Below are positions 1-8,938 of a stretch of 64,000 bases of DNA, in pieces. Every line of letters begins with the position of its first letter. Positions within the stretch are counted from its first letter, which is position 1. Made by a program: the position numbers and the translations under genes. The stretch spans positions 220,904-284,903 of the forward strand of contig NZ_AQUZ01000003.1 of the NCBI RefSeq assembly GCF_000372465.1. Reading direction: 5' to 3'. The notes beneath the pieces were generated by a model. That model had not been told where the DNA came from and ran no database searches. It saw only the letters and a program-made list of their open reading frames with translations. This DNA comes from Kribbella catacumbae DSM 19601 (GTDB lineage: Bacteria; Actinomycetota; Actinomycetes; Propionibacteriales; Kribbellaceae).

Positions 1-944
1 TCCGGAGCAGGCGTTCGTGCCTGGCGACGCCGGGATCCAACCCGCGCTTCCTCGAGAAGGCCAAGGGCCTGGACGCCGACCAGGTGTTCCTCGACCTGGA
101 GGACTCGGTCGCGCCGATCGCCAAGGTGGACGCGCGCAAGAACATCGTCGCCGCGCTGAACGAGGGTGGCTGGGGCAGCAAGACCCGCGTGGTCCGGGTG
201 AACGACTGGACCACCGAGTGGACCTACGCCGACGTGATCGAGGTCGTCGCCGGCGCTGGCGCGAACCTCGACTGCATCATGCTGCCGAAGGTGCAGACCG
301 CCGAGCAGGTGGTCGCGCTCGACCTGCTGCTGACCCAGCTGGAGAAGGTGCACGGGCTGGAGCAGGGCCGGCTCGGGATCGAGGCGCAGATCGAGAACGC
401 GCTCGGCCTGACCAACGTGAACGCGATCGCCGCCGCCTCGCCGCGGGTCGAGACGATCATCTTCGGCCCGGCCGACTTCATGGCGTCGATCAACATGAAG
501 TCGCTGGTGGTCGGCGAGCAACCGCCCGGGTACGACGTCGGCGACGCCTACCACTACATCCTGATGCAGATCCTGATGGCGGCCCGCGCCTACGGGAAGC
601 AGGCGATCGACGGGCCGTACCTGCAGATCAAGGAGCTGGACGGCTTCCGGCGGGTGGCCAGCCGTTCGGCCGCGCTCGGCTTCGACGGCAAGTGGGTGCT
701 GCACCCGGACCAGATCGCCGCCGCGAACGAGGTCTACTCGCCGCGGCAGGACGACTACGACCACTCCGAGAACATCCTCGACGCCTACGACCACTTCACC
801 TCGGCCGCCGGTGGCGCCCGCGGCGCGGTGATGCTCGGCGACGAGATGATCGACGAGGCCTCCCGCAAGATGGCACTCGTCATCTCCGCCAAGGGCCGCG
901 CCGCGGGCATGACCCGCACCAACGTCTGGAAGCCCGAGGACTGA
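1..944 (+). CDS. mcl: HpcH/HpaI (CitE-like) malyl-CoA / methylmalyl-CoA lyase, 5'-truncated
   Basis: This gene is cut by the left edge of the window; the open frame runs from base 3 and its start lies outside. The visible part begins RSCLATPGSNPRFLEKAKGL, the typical N-terminal stretch of HpcH/HpaI-type CoA-ester lyases, followed by LDLEDSVAP, whose acidic residues bind the divalent metal in this family. The family cleaves beta-hydroxyacyl-CoA thioesters such as malyl-CoA or methylmalyl-CoA to glyoxylate plus acetyl- or propionyl-CoA. Its closeness to an acyl-CoA dehydrogenase (3605) and a MaoC hydratase (13107) fits the ethylmalonyl-CoA pathway. It ends 13 bp before the convergent cyclophilin gene. 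The exact substrate is inferred from context. Confidence 0.88.
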   Translation, partial: RSRRSCLATPGSNPRFLEKAKGLDADQVFLDLEDSVAPIAKVDARKNIVAALNEGGWGSKTRVVRVNDWTTEWTYADVIEVVAGAGANLDCIMLPKVQTAEQVVALDLLLTQLEKVHGLEQGRLGIEAQIENALGLTNVNAIAAASPRVETIIFGPADFMASINMKSLVVGEQPPGYDVGDAYHYILMQILMAARAYGKQAIDGPYLQIKELDGFRRVASRSAALGFDGKWVLHPDQIAAANEVYSPRQDDYDHSENILDAYDHFTSAAGGARGAVMLGDEMIDEASRKMALVISAKGRAAGMTRTNVWKPED

Positions 945-957
945 CCCTCGCCTCGGC

Positions 958-1626
958 TCAGCCGAAGGTGAGGACCTTCAGGATGCGGATCGGGCGGACC
1001 GGCGGGCCGTCCTGGTCCGGGTCGGCGATGCCGGCCTTGACCATCCGGTCGAACGCGGCCATGCCGTGGATCACCTTGCCGAGCACGGTGTAGTTCGGCG
1101 GGATGTTGGCGAACGAGTGCACGACGAAGAACTCGCTGCCGTTCGTCCCCGGCCCTTGGTTGCCCATGGCAACGGTGCCGCGCGGGTAGGTCTCCTTGCC
1201 GGTGACCTCGTCCGGGAACTTGTACCCCGGTCCGCCCTCCTCCTGCCGGTAGATGTCACCGCACTGCAGCACCCCGAGCCGCGCGGAGTTCGTCAGCCGG
1301 AAACACTGGGTCTTGTCGTAGAACCGGCTCTTGGTCAGGTGGACGAAGTTCGACACCCCGCACGGCGCGTTCGCCCGGTCCATCCGGACCACGAACGACC
1401 CGTAGTTCGTCGCGAAGAACACGTCGACGGTGCCCTTCGCGACGGCGATCGGCGAGGGAAGGGTGACCGGCTTGGCCGCCGGGTTCTCCGGCGTCGGCGT
1501 GAACTCGCACCGCACGGTCGGCAGTTCGTGGCCGGCCGGTACTGCGGGCGCCGCGCCCGCTGTGGTCGAAGTAAGGGACGCCGCGGCGAGGCCGGCGACG
1601 ACCAGCAAAGACAGTCTGCGCAACAT
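958..1626 (-). CDS. Secreted cyclophilin-type peptidyl-prolyl cis-trans isomerase
   Basis: The protein catalyses proline isomerisation in exported proteins. An N-terminal signal sequence (basic MLRR, a hydrophobic core, then AGAAPA as a likely cleavage region) precedes a cyclophilin domain with FVHLTKSRFYD, the GPGTNGSEFFV loop typical of the active site, and NYTVLGKVI. I chose the ATG at 1626 because it gives a normal signal peptide; an in-frame ATG at 1653 would add nine residues. It converges with the lyase gene and diverges from the kinase gene at 1888. The space between the divergent starts holds a large perfect inverted repeat. Confidence 0.85.
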   Translation of the reverse strand: MLRRLSLLVVAGLAAASLTSTTAGAAPAVPAGHELPTVRCEFTPTPENPAAKPVTLPSPIAVAKGTVDVFFATNYGSFVVRMDRANAPCGVSNFVHLTKSRFYDKTQCFRLTNSARLGVLQCGDIYRQEEGGPGYKFPDEVTGKETYPRGTVAMGNQGPGTNGSEFFVVHSFANIPPNYTVLGKVIHGMAAFDRMVKAGIADPDQDGPPVRPIRILKVLTFG

Positions 1627-1683
1627 GAACAGCAACCTAGCTTGCAGTGACATCGCTGTCACCGGATTCTCATGGTCCACCCA

Positions 1684-1785
1684 CCACTACCTGTTCATTC
1701 GCCCCTTTTTCACCCTCACCATCCAGCCGACAGCGCCGGGTTGTCGCCAACGAGGGTGAAAAAGGGGCGAATGAACAGGTAGTGG
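1684..1785. repeat. Perfect inverted repeat, 34-bp arms, 34-nt spacer (family 1)
   Basis: The left arm (1684-1717) and right arm (1752-1785) are perfect reverse complements over 34 bp, with a 34-nt spacer. The arm core CATTCGCCCCNTTTTCACCC recurs in a second element at 13630-13717, which has the same spacer length. It sits between two divergent genes, so it is not a simple 3' terminator. Confidence 0.9.
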
Positions 1786-1887
1786 CGGCAAGGTTTGCTG
1801 AAGGAATTGGCTGTGGACTCGCTCTGATGGAGCAGGCCGCCTAGGGTAGGGCGGCGATCCGGCTGACAGGTGTAGTGAGGTGTTGTT

Positions 1888-3462
1888 GTGAACGGCGAGG
1901 TACTCGCGGGGCGCTATCGATTGCTGGCTCCGCTGGGGCACGGCGGCGCAGGCGAGGTGTGGCGAGGCGAGGACACGGTCCTCGCGCGGCCGGTGGCAGT
2001 GAAGTTGCTGCGCCGGCTCGAAGGCGACCCGATGGACGCCGCCGAGCGGTTCCGCACCGAGGCGCGCGCCGCGGCTCGCCTGACCCACCCGAACGTGGTC
2101 GCGACGTACGACGTCGGTACTGCGAACGGCCAGGTGTTCCTGGTGATGGAACTCGTCGACGGACCCGACTTGGCTCAGCTGCTGCGCTCCAAGGGGTTGC
2201 CGCCGGAGCGGTTCGTCGCTGACATCGCACTGCAAGGTGCACGCGCGCTGGACGCCGCCCACGCCGCCGGGATCGTCCACCGCGACGTGAAGCCGGGCAA
2301 CCTGCTGCTGGCGCCCGACGGCACCCTCAAGATCACTGACTTCGGTATCGCCCAGGCAACCGGCATGGACGGGGCGACCGGGCCGGTACTGCTCGGCACT
2401 GCCGGCTACGTCTCGCCCGAGCAGGTGCGAGGCGAGCGTGCGACGCCCGCGAGCGACTGGTACGCCCTCGGCTGCGTCCTCTACGAACTACTCGAGGGCA
2501 CGACGCCTTTCGTCGGAACAGACGTCATGGACGTCATGCGCCAGCATCTGGACACCACCCCACCCCCGGTACGCCGTACTGACGCGGCGCCCGGGCTCGC
2601 GGACCTGGTCATGGCCCTACTCGCCAAGAACCCCGCGGCCCGCCCCTCCTCGGCAGCCGCAGTACTCACCTACCTGAACCAGCCTGCAGCTCCAACAGCA
2701 AACAACAGCACCCAAGTCCTACCAACCCTCCTTGCGGGAGGGCTGGCAGGTGGCGCGGGCGAGGCGGGCTACGGCGCCGGCGCTGGAAGCGCGGCAGTCG
2801 CCAGCGGAGCTGGTGCGGGCGCGGCGGAGCTCCCGCCTGCCGCCCGGATCCTGCCCGCTGGAGCGTTTGATGAGCGCGAGGAGGCTATGGAGCCGCCTCG
2901 GCGGCGGGTGCCCTTCGCTAAGGCGCTCGTGGCTGTGGGAGTGCTGGTGGCCGGTGTGGTGATTGCGGCGTTGTTGAGGGAAGGCGTTTCCTCTGACCCG
3001 ACTGCCAAGGCCGGCGGAGTGCCGTCTACTACGCCGTCGGCCACCGTGAAGCCGGTTGTGAAGCCCAAGCCGACTCCTACGCCGAGTAAGACGCCGACGA
3101 AGAAGGCCACTCCCAAGAAGACGCCCAGCAAGATGCCCTCGACTCCGCAGGTCGGGAGTCCGGAGTCGCTGCGGGCTCTTGCGCAGTTGGTGCGCGAGCA
3201 CCAGCAGGAGCGTGGCATGCGGACAGCGCGTGAGGCGGCCAAGGATCTGGACCAGGCCGCCAAGGCTCTGGAGGAAGGCGACACCGACGAGGCCTCGCAG
3301 CAGTTCCAGCAGGCCCGGAACCGGCTGATCGAGGCTCAGCGGGACGGACGCTGGCAGTCCACGCCGCAGATCTCAGTACTGTTCGCCGCCATCGGCCGCA
3401 CCCTTCCCCGCGAAGGCGACGGCGACGGCGACAACCCCAACGGCTGGAACCCGAACGAGTAG
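1888..3462 (+). CDS. Transmembrane Ser/Thr protein kinase (PknB-type catalytic domain)
   Basis: This is an actinobacterial eukaryotic-like kinase. Residues 1-265 form the kinase domain: glycine loop LGHGGAGEVW, catalytic Lys39 in VAVK, HRD at 131-133, DFG at 151-153, and GTAGYVSPEQ as activation segment end. A glycine/alanine-rich juxtamembrane stretch leads to one membrane helix at about 345-363. A Thr/Pro/Lys-rich linker then leads to a helical extracellular tail of about 100 residues. There are no PASTA repeats, so it is not a PknB orthologue with a muropeptide sensor. The GTG start is preceded by GAGG seven bases upstream. The divergent cyclophilin is extracellular, but a functional link is not shown. 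Confidence 0.92.
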   Translation: MNGEVLAGRYRLLAPLGHGGAGEVWRGEDTVLARPVAVKLLRRLEGDPMDAAERFRTEARAAARLTHPNVVATYDVGTANGQVFLVMELVDGPDLAQLLRSKGLPPERFVADIALQGARALDAAHAAGIVHRDVKPGNLLLAPDGTLKITDFGIAQATGMDGATGPVLLGTAGYVSPEQVRGERATPASDWYALGCVLYELLEGTTPFVGTDVMDVMRQHLDTTPPPVRRTDAAPGLADLVMALLAKNPAARPSSAAAVLTYLNQPAAPTANNSTQVLPTLLAGGLAGGAGEAGYGAGAGSAAVASGAGAGAAELPPAARILPAGAFDEREEAMEPPRRRVPFAKALVAVGVLVAGVVIAALLREGVSSDPTAKAGGVPSTTPSATVKPVVKPKPTPTPSKTPTKKATPKKTPSKMPSTPQVGSPESLRALAQLVREHQQERGMRTAREAAKDLDQAAKALEEGDTDEASQQFQQARNRLIEAQRDGRWQSTPQISVLFAAIGRTLPREGDGDGDNPNGWNPNE

Positions 3463-3555
3463 AACCCCGCGCCCGCAGTACGGCGTGAGGCAGGTGACGG
3501 TCCGGAGGTGGCCGGTGTCACAGCGGGTGTCAAGCTCGGCCGCGATGCTGGGACC

Positions 3556-3581
3556 CGCGATACTCACGAGTAAGTGTCGCG
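3556..3581. promoter_or_regulatory. 26-bp imperfect palindrome upstream of the acyl-CoA dehydrogenase gene
   Basis: The stretch CGCGATACTCACG / AGTAAGTGTCGCG matches in 10 of 13 symmetric positions and ends 23 bp before the ATG at 3605. Its size and position fit an operator for a TetR-type regulator of acyl-CoA metabolism. The regulator is not identified. Confidence 0.4.
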
Positions 3582-3604
3582 GGCCGACGGAAGGAGCGCC
3601 GCTG

Positions 3605-4795
3605 ATGAGCAGGTTGCAGCAGACCGAGGGACTCACCGACATCCAGGAGGAGATCCTGAAGACGGTCCGGGCCTTCGTCGAGTCCGAGATCCTCCCGGTC
3701 GCCACCGAGCTGGAGCACAAGGACGAGTACCCGACCGCGATCGTCGAAGGGCTCAAGGAGCTCGGCCTGTTCGGGCTGATGATCCCGGAGGAGTACGGCG
3801 GTCTGGGGGAGTCGCTGCTGACCTACGCGCTCTGCGTCGAGGAGATCGCCCGCGGCTGGATGAGCGTGTCCGGCATCATCAACACGCATTTCATCGTCGC
3901 CTACATGCTGTTGCAGCACGGCACCGACGAGCAGAAGCAGAAGTACCTGCCGCGGATGGCGACCGGCGACGTTCGCGGCGCGTTCTCGATGTCCGAGCCC
4001 GGTTGTGGCTCCGACGTCGCCGCGATCAAGACCAAGGCCGTCAAAGATGGCGACAGCTACACGATCAACGGCCAGAAGATGTGGCTGACCAACGGTGGCA
4101 CGAGCAACCTGGTCGCAGTACTCACCAAGACCGATGAGGGCTCCGACTCGGTCTACAAGAACATGACCACCTTCCTGGTCGAGAAGGAGCCGGGCTTCGG
4201 CGAGGTCGACAAGGGCCTGACCGTGCCGGGCAAGATCGAGAAGATGGGCTACAAGGGCGTCGATACGACCGAGCTGATCTTCGACGGCTACCAGATCAGC
4301 GCCGATCAGGTTCTCGGCGGCGTACCTGGCAAGGGTTTCTACCAGATGATGGACGGCGTCGAGGTCGGCCGGGTGAACGTGGCCGCGCGCGGCTGCGGGG
4401 TGGCCCGGCGCGCGTTCGAGTTGGGCATCTCGTACGCCCAGCAGCGCGAGACGTTCGGCAAGAAGATCGCCGAGCACCAGGCAGTGCTGTTCCGGCTGGC
4501 CGACATGGCGGTCAAGGTCGAGGCCGCGCACGAGCTGATGGTGAAGGCGGCCCGGAAGAAGGACTCCGGCTCCCGCAACGACTTCGAGGCCGGGGTGGCG
4601 AAGTACCTGGCCAGCGAGTACTGCTCGCAGGTGGTCGAGGACTCGTTCCGGATCCACGGCGGCTACGGGTTCTCGAAGGAGTACGAGATCGAGCGGCTGT
4701 ACCGCGAGGCGCCGATGCTGCTGATCGGGGAGGGGACGGCCGACATCCAGCGGATGATCATCGGCCGTCGCCTGCTCGAGGACTACAAGCTGTGA
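3605..4795 (+). CDS. Acyl-CoA dehydrogenase, likely methylsuccinyl-CoA dehydrogenase type
   Basis: This flavoprotein of 396 residues introduces a 2,3 double bond into an acyl-CoA and passes electrons to ETF. It shows the usual ACAD order: helical N-domain, FSMSEPGCGSD and MWLTNGG flavin-site motifs, a middle beta domain, and a C-terminal helical domain. The catalytic base is expected to be the Glu of IGEGTADIQ. The ATG at 3605 has GGAAGGAGC upstream; an earlier in-frame start lacks this. From memory, actinomycetes place this type of gene with crotonyl-CoA reductase, malyl-CoA lyase and MaoC genes, which fits its neighbours here and suggests methylsuccinyl-CoA as substrate. It overlaps the convergent regulator gene by 13 bp. 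Confidence 0.9.
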   Translation: MSRLQQTEGLTDIQEEILKTVRAFVESEILPVATELEHKDEYPTAIVEGLKELGLFGLMIPEEYGGLGESLLTYALCVEEIARGWMSVSGIINTHFIVAYMLLQHGTDEQKQKYLPRMATGDVRGAFSMSEPGCGSDVAAIKTKAVKDGDSYTINGQKMWLTNGGTSNLVAVLTKTDEGSDSVYKNMTTFLVEKEPGFGEVDKGLTVPGKIEKMGYKGVDTTELIFDGYQISADQVLGGVPGKGFYQMMDGVEVGRVNVAARGCGVARRAFELGISYAQQRETFGKKIAEHQAVLFRLADMAVKVEAAHELMVKAARKKDSGSRNDFEAGVAKYLASEYCSQVVEDSFRIHGGYGFSKEYEIERLYREAPMLLIGEGTADIQRMIIGRRLLEDYKL

Positions 4796-5766
4796 ACCGG
4801 CAGCTCTGAGCCGTCCAGCAAGGCCTGGCCAAGCGGAGTCAGGTCGTGCAGGACGGCTTGGCCCGCCCGGCGGGTGGTGATCAGGCCGGCCTCTCGCAGG
4901 ATGCCTGCTTGACGGCTGGCTCCAGCCAGGGAGATCTGGCAGCGGCGGGCCAGCTCAGTCGTCGTACACACGTCCGCGATGGCCGCTAGGGCAGCCGCAC
5001 GGGTGGTGCCGAGCAGCGCGGCCAGCGGCTCGGTGCGGGACTCTTCTGTCGTCAAGTGCAGTGCGCCGGGAACCGTCCGGACCGGGTAGACGAGCACTGG
5101 CGGCAGCATCGGGTCGAACAGCTTCGTCGGCGTCTGCCAGCAGAACAAGGACGGCTGCAGGCGAAGGCCGCGGCCCTCCAGGTGCAGGTCCCGCTCGGCG
5201 AAGCCCATGATCTTCAGCACCGGCCGGTCCCACCTCACGGCGGGGTGCAGGTTGCTCAGCAGGTCGTCGACGCCGGCGCCGGTCAGCCGGCTGACCTGCT
5301 GCTGCAGGTTGCCACGGACCGTGGAGCGGATGGAGTCCCAGTACGGCGCTATCGCGTGCCGGTGGTAGGCCCGGAGCGACTGGCCCAGGCCCGTGACCGC
5401 GTCGCGATGTCCCGCGGCCAGGTCGCGGGTCCAGCTCGTCCCGGGACGACGGATCAGCTCCAGCTCCCGGCGTACGCGGCGTGGCGATGCCGTCAGTACC
5501 TCCTCGACTGCGTCATCGAAGCTCCCACCCGCGTGCGCGGGCGTCAGGAAGTCAGGTGAGTAGCCGCGGGGCGGTGCGAGGTGCAGCAGCCGCTCCGCAT
5601 GCCGCGGGAACTGTCGCCGCGTCCGCTCACGCCAGAAGCCGTAGTGGCCCACGCCGTCACGGCCCTGGAGTTGGTGCAGGCTCAGCAGCACCTCCCAGAG
5701 CGGGTCCGGCTCCTCGGCCAGTGTCGTCCGGGCCAGGTCCTGGCCGGTGAAATGAATCCGCAGCAA
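4783..5766 (-). CDS. ArsR-type winged-helix regulator with DUF5937-like N-domain (paralogue 1)
   Basis: The protein of 327 residues begins MLRIHFTGQDLARTTL, the N-terminal signature shared by three regulators in this window. The first 240 residues form the helical DUF5937-like region of unknown ligand. The C-terminal 80 residues form a winged helix: TTELARRCQISLAGASRQAG is the helix-turn-helix and LREAGLITTRRAGQAVLHDL the wing. It is likely a transcriptional repressor, but its targets are not evident. Its paralogue lies directly upstream on the same strand with 212 bp between them. Confidence 0.8.
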   Translation of the reverse strand: MLRIHFTGQDLARTTLAEEPDPLWEVLLSLHQLQGRDGVGHYGFWRERTRRQFPRHAERLLHLAPPRGYSPDFLTPAHAGGSFDDAVEEVLTASPRRVRRELELIRRPGTSWTRDLAAGHRDAVTGLGQSLRAYHRHAIAPYWDSIRSTVRGNLQQQVSRLTGAGVDDLLSNLHPAVRWDRPVLKIMGFAERDLHLEGRGLRLQPSLFCWQTPTKLFDPMLPPVLVYPVRTVPGALHLTTEESRTEPLAALLGTTRAAALAAIADVCTTTELARRCQISLAGASRQAGILREAGLITTRRAGQAVLHDLTPLGQALLDGSELPVHSL

Positions 5767-5978
5767 TCGGAACGCCCCCTCCTGATCTCGGGCACCATCT
5801 TGCCGGTACTGCCTGTCATCGGCCTGTCACGCTTCTTACGGTCCCCGCGATACCCTGCGACCCTGCGGGCTGGGGAGCGGAGGCAGATGTCACAGCGGGC
5901 CGTGCCTGAACCGGGGGCCGCGATCCGGCTGCTGGGCGGGGCTCGATCAGGCGGAGCGCGGCTAACTCACTCTGGGCC

Positions 5979-7004
5979 TCAGCGTGTCGGTACTGCGGGC
6001 CGCTGGCTCTGGCGGAGGCTGCCGGAGCCGTGGCCGGACAGTAGCCAGATGCCGAGCTGGGTGATCTCGTGCCGCACCGCTGCGCCGATCCGCCGGGTGG
6101 TGATCAGCCCTGCCTCGCGCAGCACTGTCGCCTGGTGGCTGGCCGCCGCCGGGGAGATCTTGCAGAGCCGGGCCAGCTCGGTCGTAGTACAGCCGGTCAC
6201 GGTGGCTTCCAGTGCGGCGGCCCGAGTGGAGCCGAGCAGTGAGCCGAGAACGTCCGCCGAGGCGCCGAGGTCGGCTCCAGCCTGACGCAGGATGCCCGGC
6301 GCGTGCTGGATCGGGTAGACCAGGATCGGCTTCAGCTCCGGATCCCGCAGCTTGGTGGGCACCTGCCAGCAGAACGCGGACGGCTGCAGCTCGATACCGC
6401 GCCCGTCCAGGTAGAGGTCGCGGTCCTGCATGTCCAGGACCTGCAGCACCGGCGCCACCCAGCGGACCCGCGGGTGCAGGGTCGACAGCAGCCGGTCGAC
6501 GCCGTGCCGGGCCAGGGACTCGCCGCGGTGCGCGTGGTCGGCGGAGACGTGGGTGCCGATCGACTTCCAGAACGGCGCGATCGCGGCGTCGTGGTACGAC
6601 CGGATGGCCCGTCCTAGCTTGTGCAGCGAGCTGCTGTCGCCCTGGGCGAGCTCCCGGGTCCACGGCGAGACCGGGCGGTACTTGCTCAGCAGCTCCAGCT
6701 GGCTGCGCAGCTGCTGCCGCGGGGTCGACAGGGTCATCTCCAGCCCGGTCTCGAAGTCCGGCGCGGACTCGGCCGGGGTGAGGAAGTCCGGGGAGTAGCC
6801 CTTCGGCGGCGTCAGCTCGAGCAGCAGCCGCATCTGGTCCGGCGACACCTTGGTACGGACCGAGCGGCGCCAGTCCTCGAAGATCAGCCGACCCTCGGAG
6901 TGCTGGAGCATGTGCAGGCTGAGCAGGATTTCCCAGGACGGAGCAGGCTTCGTCGAGACCGTCGTGCGTGCGAGATCGCGCGGGGTGAAATGAATGCGAA
7001 GCAC
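5979..7004 (-). CDS. ArsR-type winged-helix regulator with DUF5937-like N-domain (paralogue 2)
   Basis: This is a close paralogue of the neighbouring regulator: it starts VLRIHFTPRDLARTTV and ends in the helix-turn-helix TTELARLCKISPAAASHQAT followed by LREAGLITTRRIGAAVRHEI. The GTG start at 7004 was chosen because AGGGAGGG lies just upstream and the family begins at this residue; upstream in-frame codons carry no conserved sequence. It is 341 residues long. The tandem arrangement with paralogue 1 suggests an old local duplication. The ligand and targets are unknown. Confidence 0.8.
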   Translation of the reverse strand: MLRIHFTPRDLARTTVSTKPAPSWEILLSLHMLQHSEGRLIFEDWRRSVRTKVSPDQMRLLLELTPPKGYSPDFLTPAESAPDFETGLEMTLSTPRQQLRSQLELLSKYRPVSPWTRELAQGDSSSLHKLGRAIRSYHDAAIAPFWKSIGTHVSADHAHRGESLARHGVDRLLSTLHPRVRWVAPVLQVLDMQDRDLYLDGRGIELQPSAFCWQVPTKLRDPELKPILVYPIQHAPGILRQAGADLGASADVLGSLLGSTRAAALEATVTGCTTTELARLCKISPAAASHQATVLREAGLITTRRIGAAVRHEITQLGIWLLSGHGSGSLRQSQRPAVPTR

Positions 7005-7237
7005 AGCGCCCTCCCTGGTCCTGAGCGTCTCCGACATCCGGTCGATGCTGCCCCCGATGCCGCGGTCGCAGGCTGTGGCGGACTGCTGACCGAACGCGAT
7101 GGACCGATTGAAGCAGGTCGGTTCAAGCCCCCACAACCGTTTGAGTCACCCTCCGGCGGGGCAGTGGTGGCCATGGCAAAAGGTTGCCATCTGGCCGCGG
7201 AGCCGGTAAAAGCGGCTCAGTTGATGACGGTGCGGCG

Positions 7238-8344
7238 TCAGAGCCAGCGATTCCGCTTGAACAGCAGGTAAAGCACCGTACAGACCGTCACCATCAACGC
7301 GAGCACCCCGTAGTACCCGTATTTCCAGGTGGTCTCGGGCATGTTGTCGAAGTTCATCCCGTAGACGCCGGCGATCAGGGTCGGCACCGCGAGGATCGCC
7401 ACCGTGGCGGAGATCCGGCGCATGTCGTCGTTCTCCGCCACCTGGACCTGGGCCAGCCCGGCCTGCAGGATCGAGCTGAGCAGCTCGTCGAACGAGACCA
7501 CTTGTTCCTTCACCCGCAACAGGTGGTCGTCGACGTCGCGGAAGTAGTTCCTGATGTCGTCGCCGATCAGCGGATGCCGCAGGGTGGACAGCGCGCGCAT
7601 CGGGCCGGTCAGCGGCGCCACGGCGCGCTTCAGCTCCAGGACCTCGCGCTTGAGCTGGTAGACCCGGTCGATGTTGCGCCAGCCGCGCGGGCTGAACATG
7701 TCGCTCTCGATCAGGTCGATATCGGCCTGTACGGCGTCCGCCACGTCCAGGTAGCTGTCCACCACGTGGTCGGTGATGGCGTGCAGGACGCCACCCGGGC
7801 CGGCCGCCAGCCGGTCCGGCTCCTTCTCCAGCCGCTGTCGCAGGCCGGCCAGCTCGCCGTGGTCCCCGTGCCGCACAGTGATCACGAAGCCCGGTCCGCA
7901 GAACACCATCACCTCACCGGACTCGACCACCTCGCTGGTGGCGGTGAGGTCGCCGTGCGGGACGTACCGGACCGTCTTCAGTACTGCGAACAGCGTCTCG
8001 TCGTACCGCTCCAGCTTCGGCCGCTGGTGGGCCTCGGCGGCGTCCTCGAGAGCCAGTGGGTGCAGCCCGAACTCGCTGCCGATCACTGCCAGTTGCTGGA
8101 CGTTCGGCTCGAACAGGCCGATCCAGACGAAGCCGTCGCCGCGCCTGGCCCGGGTGAGCGCGTCGACGTACGATCCGGTCCTGGTGTCGCGGCGGCCGCC
8201 ACGGTAGTAGGCCCAGTCGACCAGGGCGCCGTCCAGCTTGCCGCTGCCGACCAGATCGAGGGGTGCCGGAGCACCGGCGGGACGCCTGGCGAAGGCACGT
8301 CCAACGCGGCGTGTCGCGCCCAAGTCCCACTTCCGCCCGGTCAT
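7238..8344 (-). CDS. corA: CorA-family magnesium/cobalt channel
   Basis: This 368-residue protein has a large soluble N-terminal domain, a long helix region rich in charged residues (about 200-290) and two C-terminal membrane helices. The first helix ends in the CorA signature YGMNFDNMPE (GMN at 329-331), which forms the pore mouth. The C-terminus LLFKRNRWL is basic, as is usual. The family takes up Mg2+ or Co2+ as a pentamer. It is divergent from the gene at 8420 with 75 bp between the starts. Confidence 0.95.
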   Translation of the reverse strand: MTGRKWDLGATRRVGRAFARRPAGAPAPLDLVGSGKLDGALVDWAYYRGGRRDTRTGSYVDALTRARRGDGFVWIGLFEPNVQQLAVIGSEFGLHPLALEDAAEAHQRPKLERYDETLFAVLKTVRYVPHGDLTATSEVVESGEVMVFCGPGFVITVRHGDHGELAGLRQRLEKEPDRLAAGPGGVLHAITDHVVDSYLDVADAVQADIDLIESDMFSPRGWRNIDRVYQLKREVLELKRAVAPLTGPMRALSTLRHPLIGDDIRNYFRDVDDHLLRVKEQVVSFDELLSSILQAGLAQVQVAENDDMRRISATVAILAVPTLIAGVYGMNFDNMPETTWKYGYYGVLALMVTVCTVLYLLFKRNRWL

Positions 8345-8419
8345 CGAGGCGAGGCTATCAATGTGCCGTCACCAGCCGTCGGCAATGATGGAGTTGGAAG
8401 CAAGCGGAGAGGAACGACG

Positions 8420-8938
8420 ATGACCACGCAGGGCATGCCCTCGATGGACCCCAGACCGACCGGTTTGACGATCGGGACGTACGACACGTACCGGGAGGCG
8501 CAGCGAGCGGTCGACTACCTCTCGGACGAGAAGTTCCCGGTCGAGCACACCACCATCGTCGGCAACAACCTTCGCCAGGTGGAGAAGATCACCGGGCGGT
8601 TGAGCTGGGGCAAGGCGATCACCGCCGGTCTGGCCAGCGGTGCCTGGTTCGGTCTGTTCGTCGGTGTCCTGCTCGGGCTGTTCACCAGCGGCAACGGCGG
8701 TTGGCTGGCCGCCCTGATCACCGGTGTGGTGCTCGGTGGGCTCTTCGGGATGGCGTTCGGCGCGATCGGCTACGGCCAGCTCGGCGGCCGCCGCGACTTC
8801 ACCTCCCGCACCGCGGTGGTCGCGACGACCTACGACGTCCTGTGCGACTTCAAGTACGCCGAAGAGGCCCGCAACCACCTGGCCAAGCTGGCCCTCAAGG
8901 GCGAGGTCGCTCCGCGCCTGCCCGAGCAGTCGAACTAG
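8420..8938 (+). CDS. General-stress-protein-like membrane protein (YflT/GSP17M-type N-terminus)
   Basis: The protein has 172 residues. The N-terminal part (TIGTYDTYREAQRAVDYLSDEKFP) matches the heat-induced stress protein YflT domain, and two glycine-rich hydrophobic segments at about 70-125 look like membrane helices. The ATG follows GGAACGACG. Such proteins are common in actinobacteria and their biochemical role is unknown. Its last 44 bases overlap the end of the convergent AfsR-like gene. Confidence 0.75.
   Translation: MTTQGMPSMDPRPTGLTIGTYDTYREAQRAVDYLSDEKFPVEHTTIVGNNLRQVEKITGRLSWGKAITAGLASGAWFGLFVGVLLGLFTSGNGGWLAALITGVVLGGLFGMAFGAIGYGQLGGRRDFTSRTAVVATTYDVLCDFKYAEEARNHLAKLALKGEVAPRLPEQSN

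Noticed and set aside
7184..8419. Long open frame on the plus strand opposite corA
   Set aside because: It is an in-frame 5' extension of the gene at 8420 without family features and lies fully over the well-supported corA gene.
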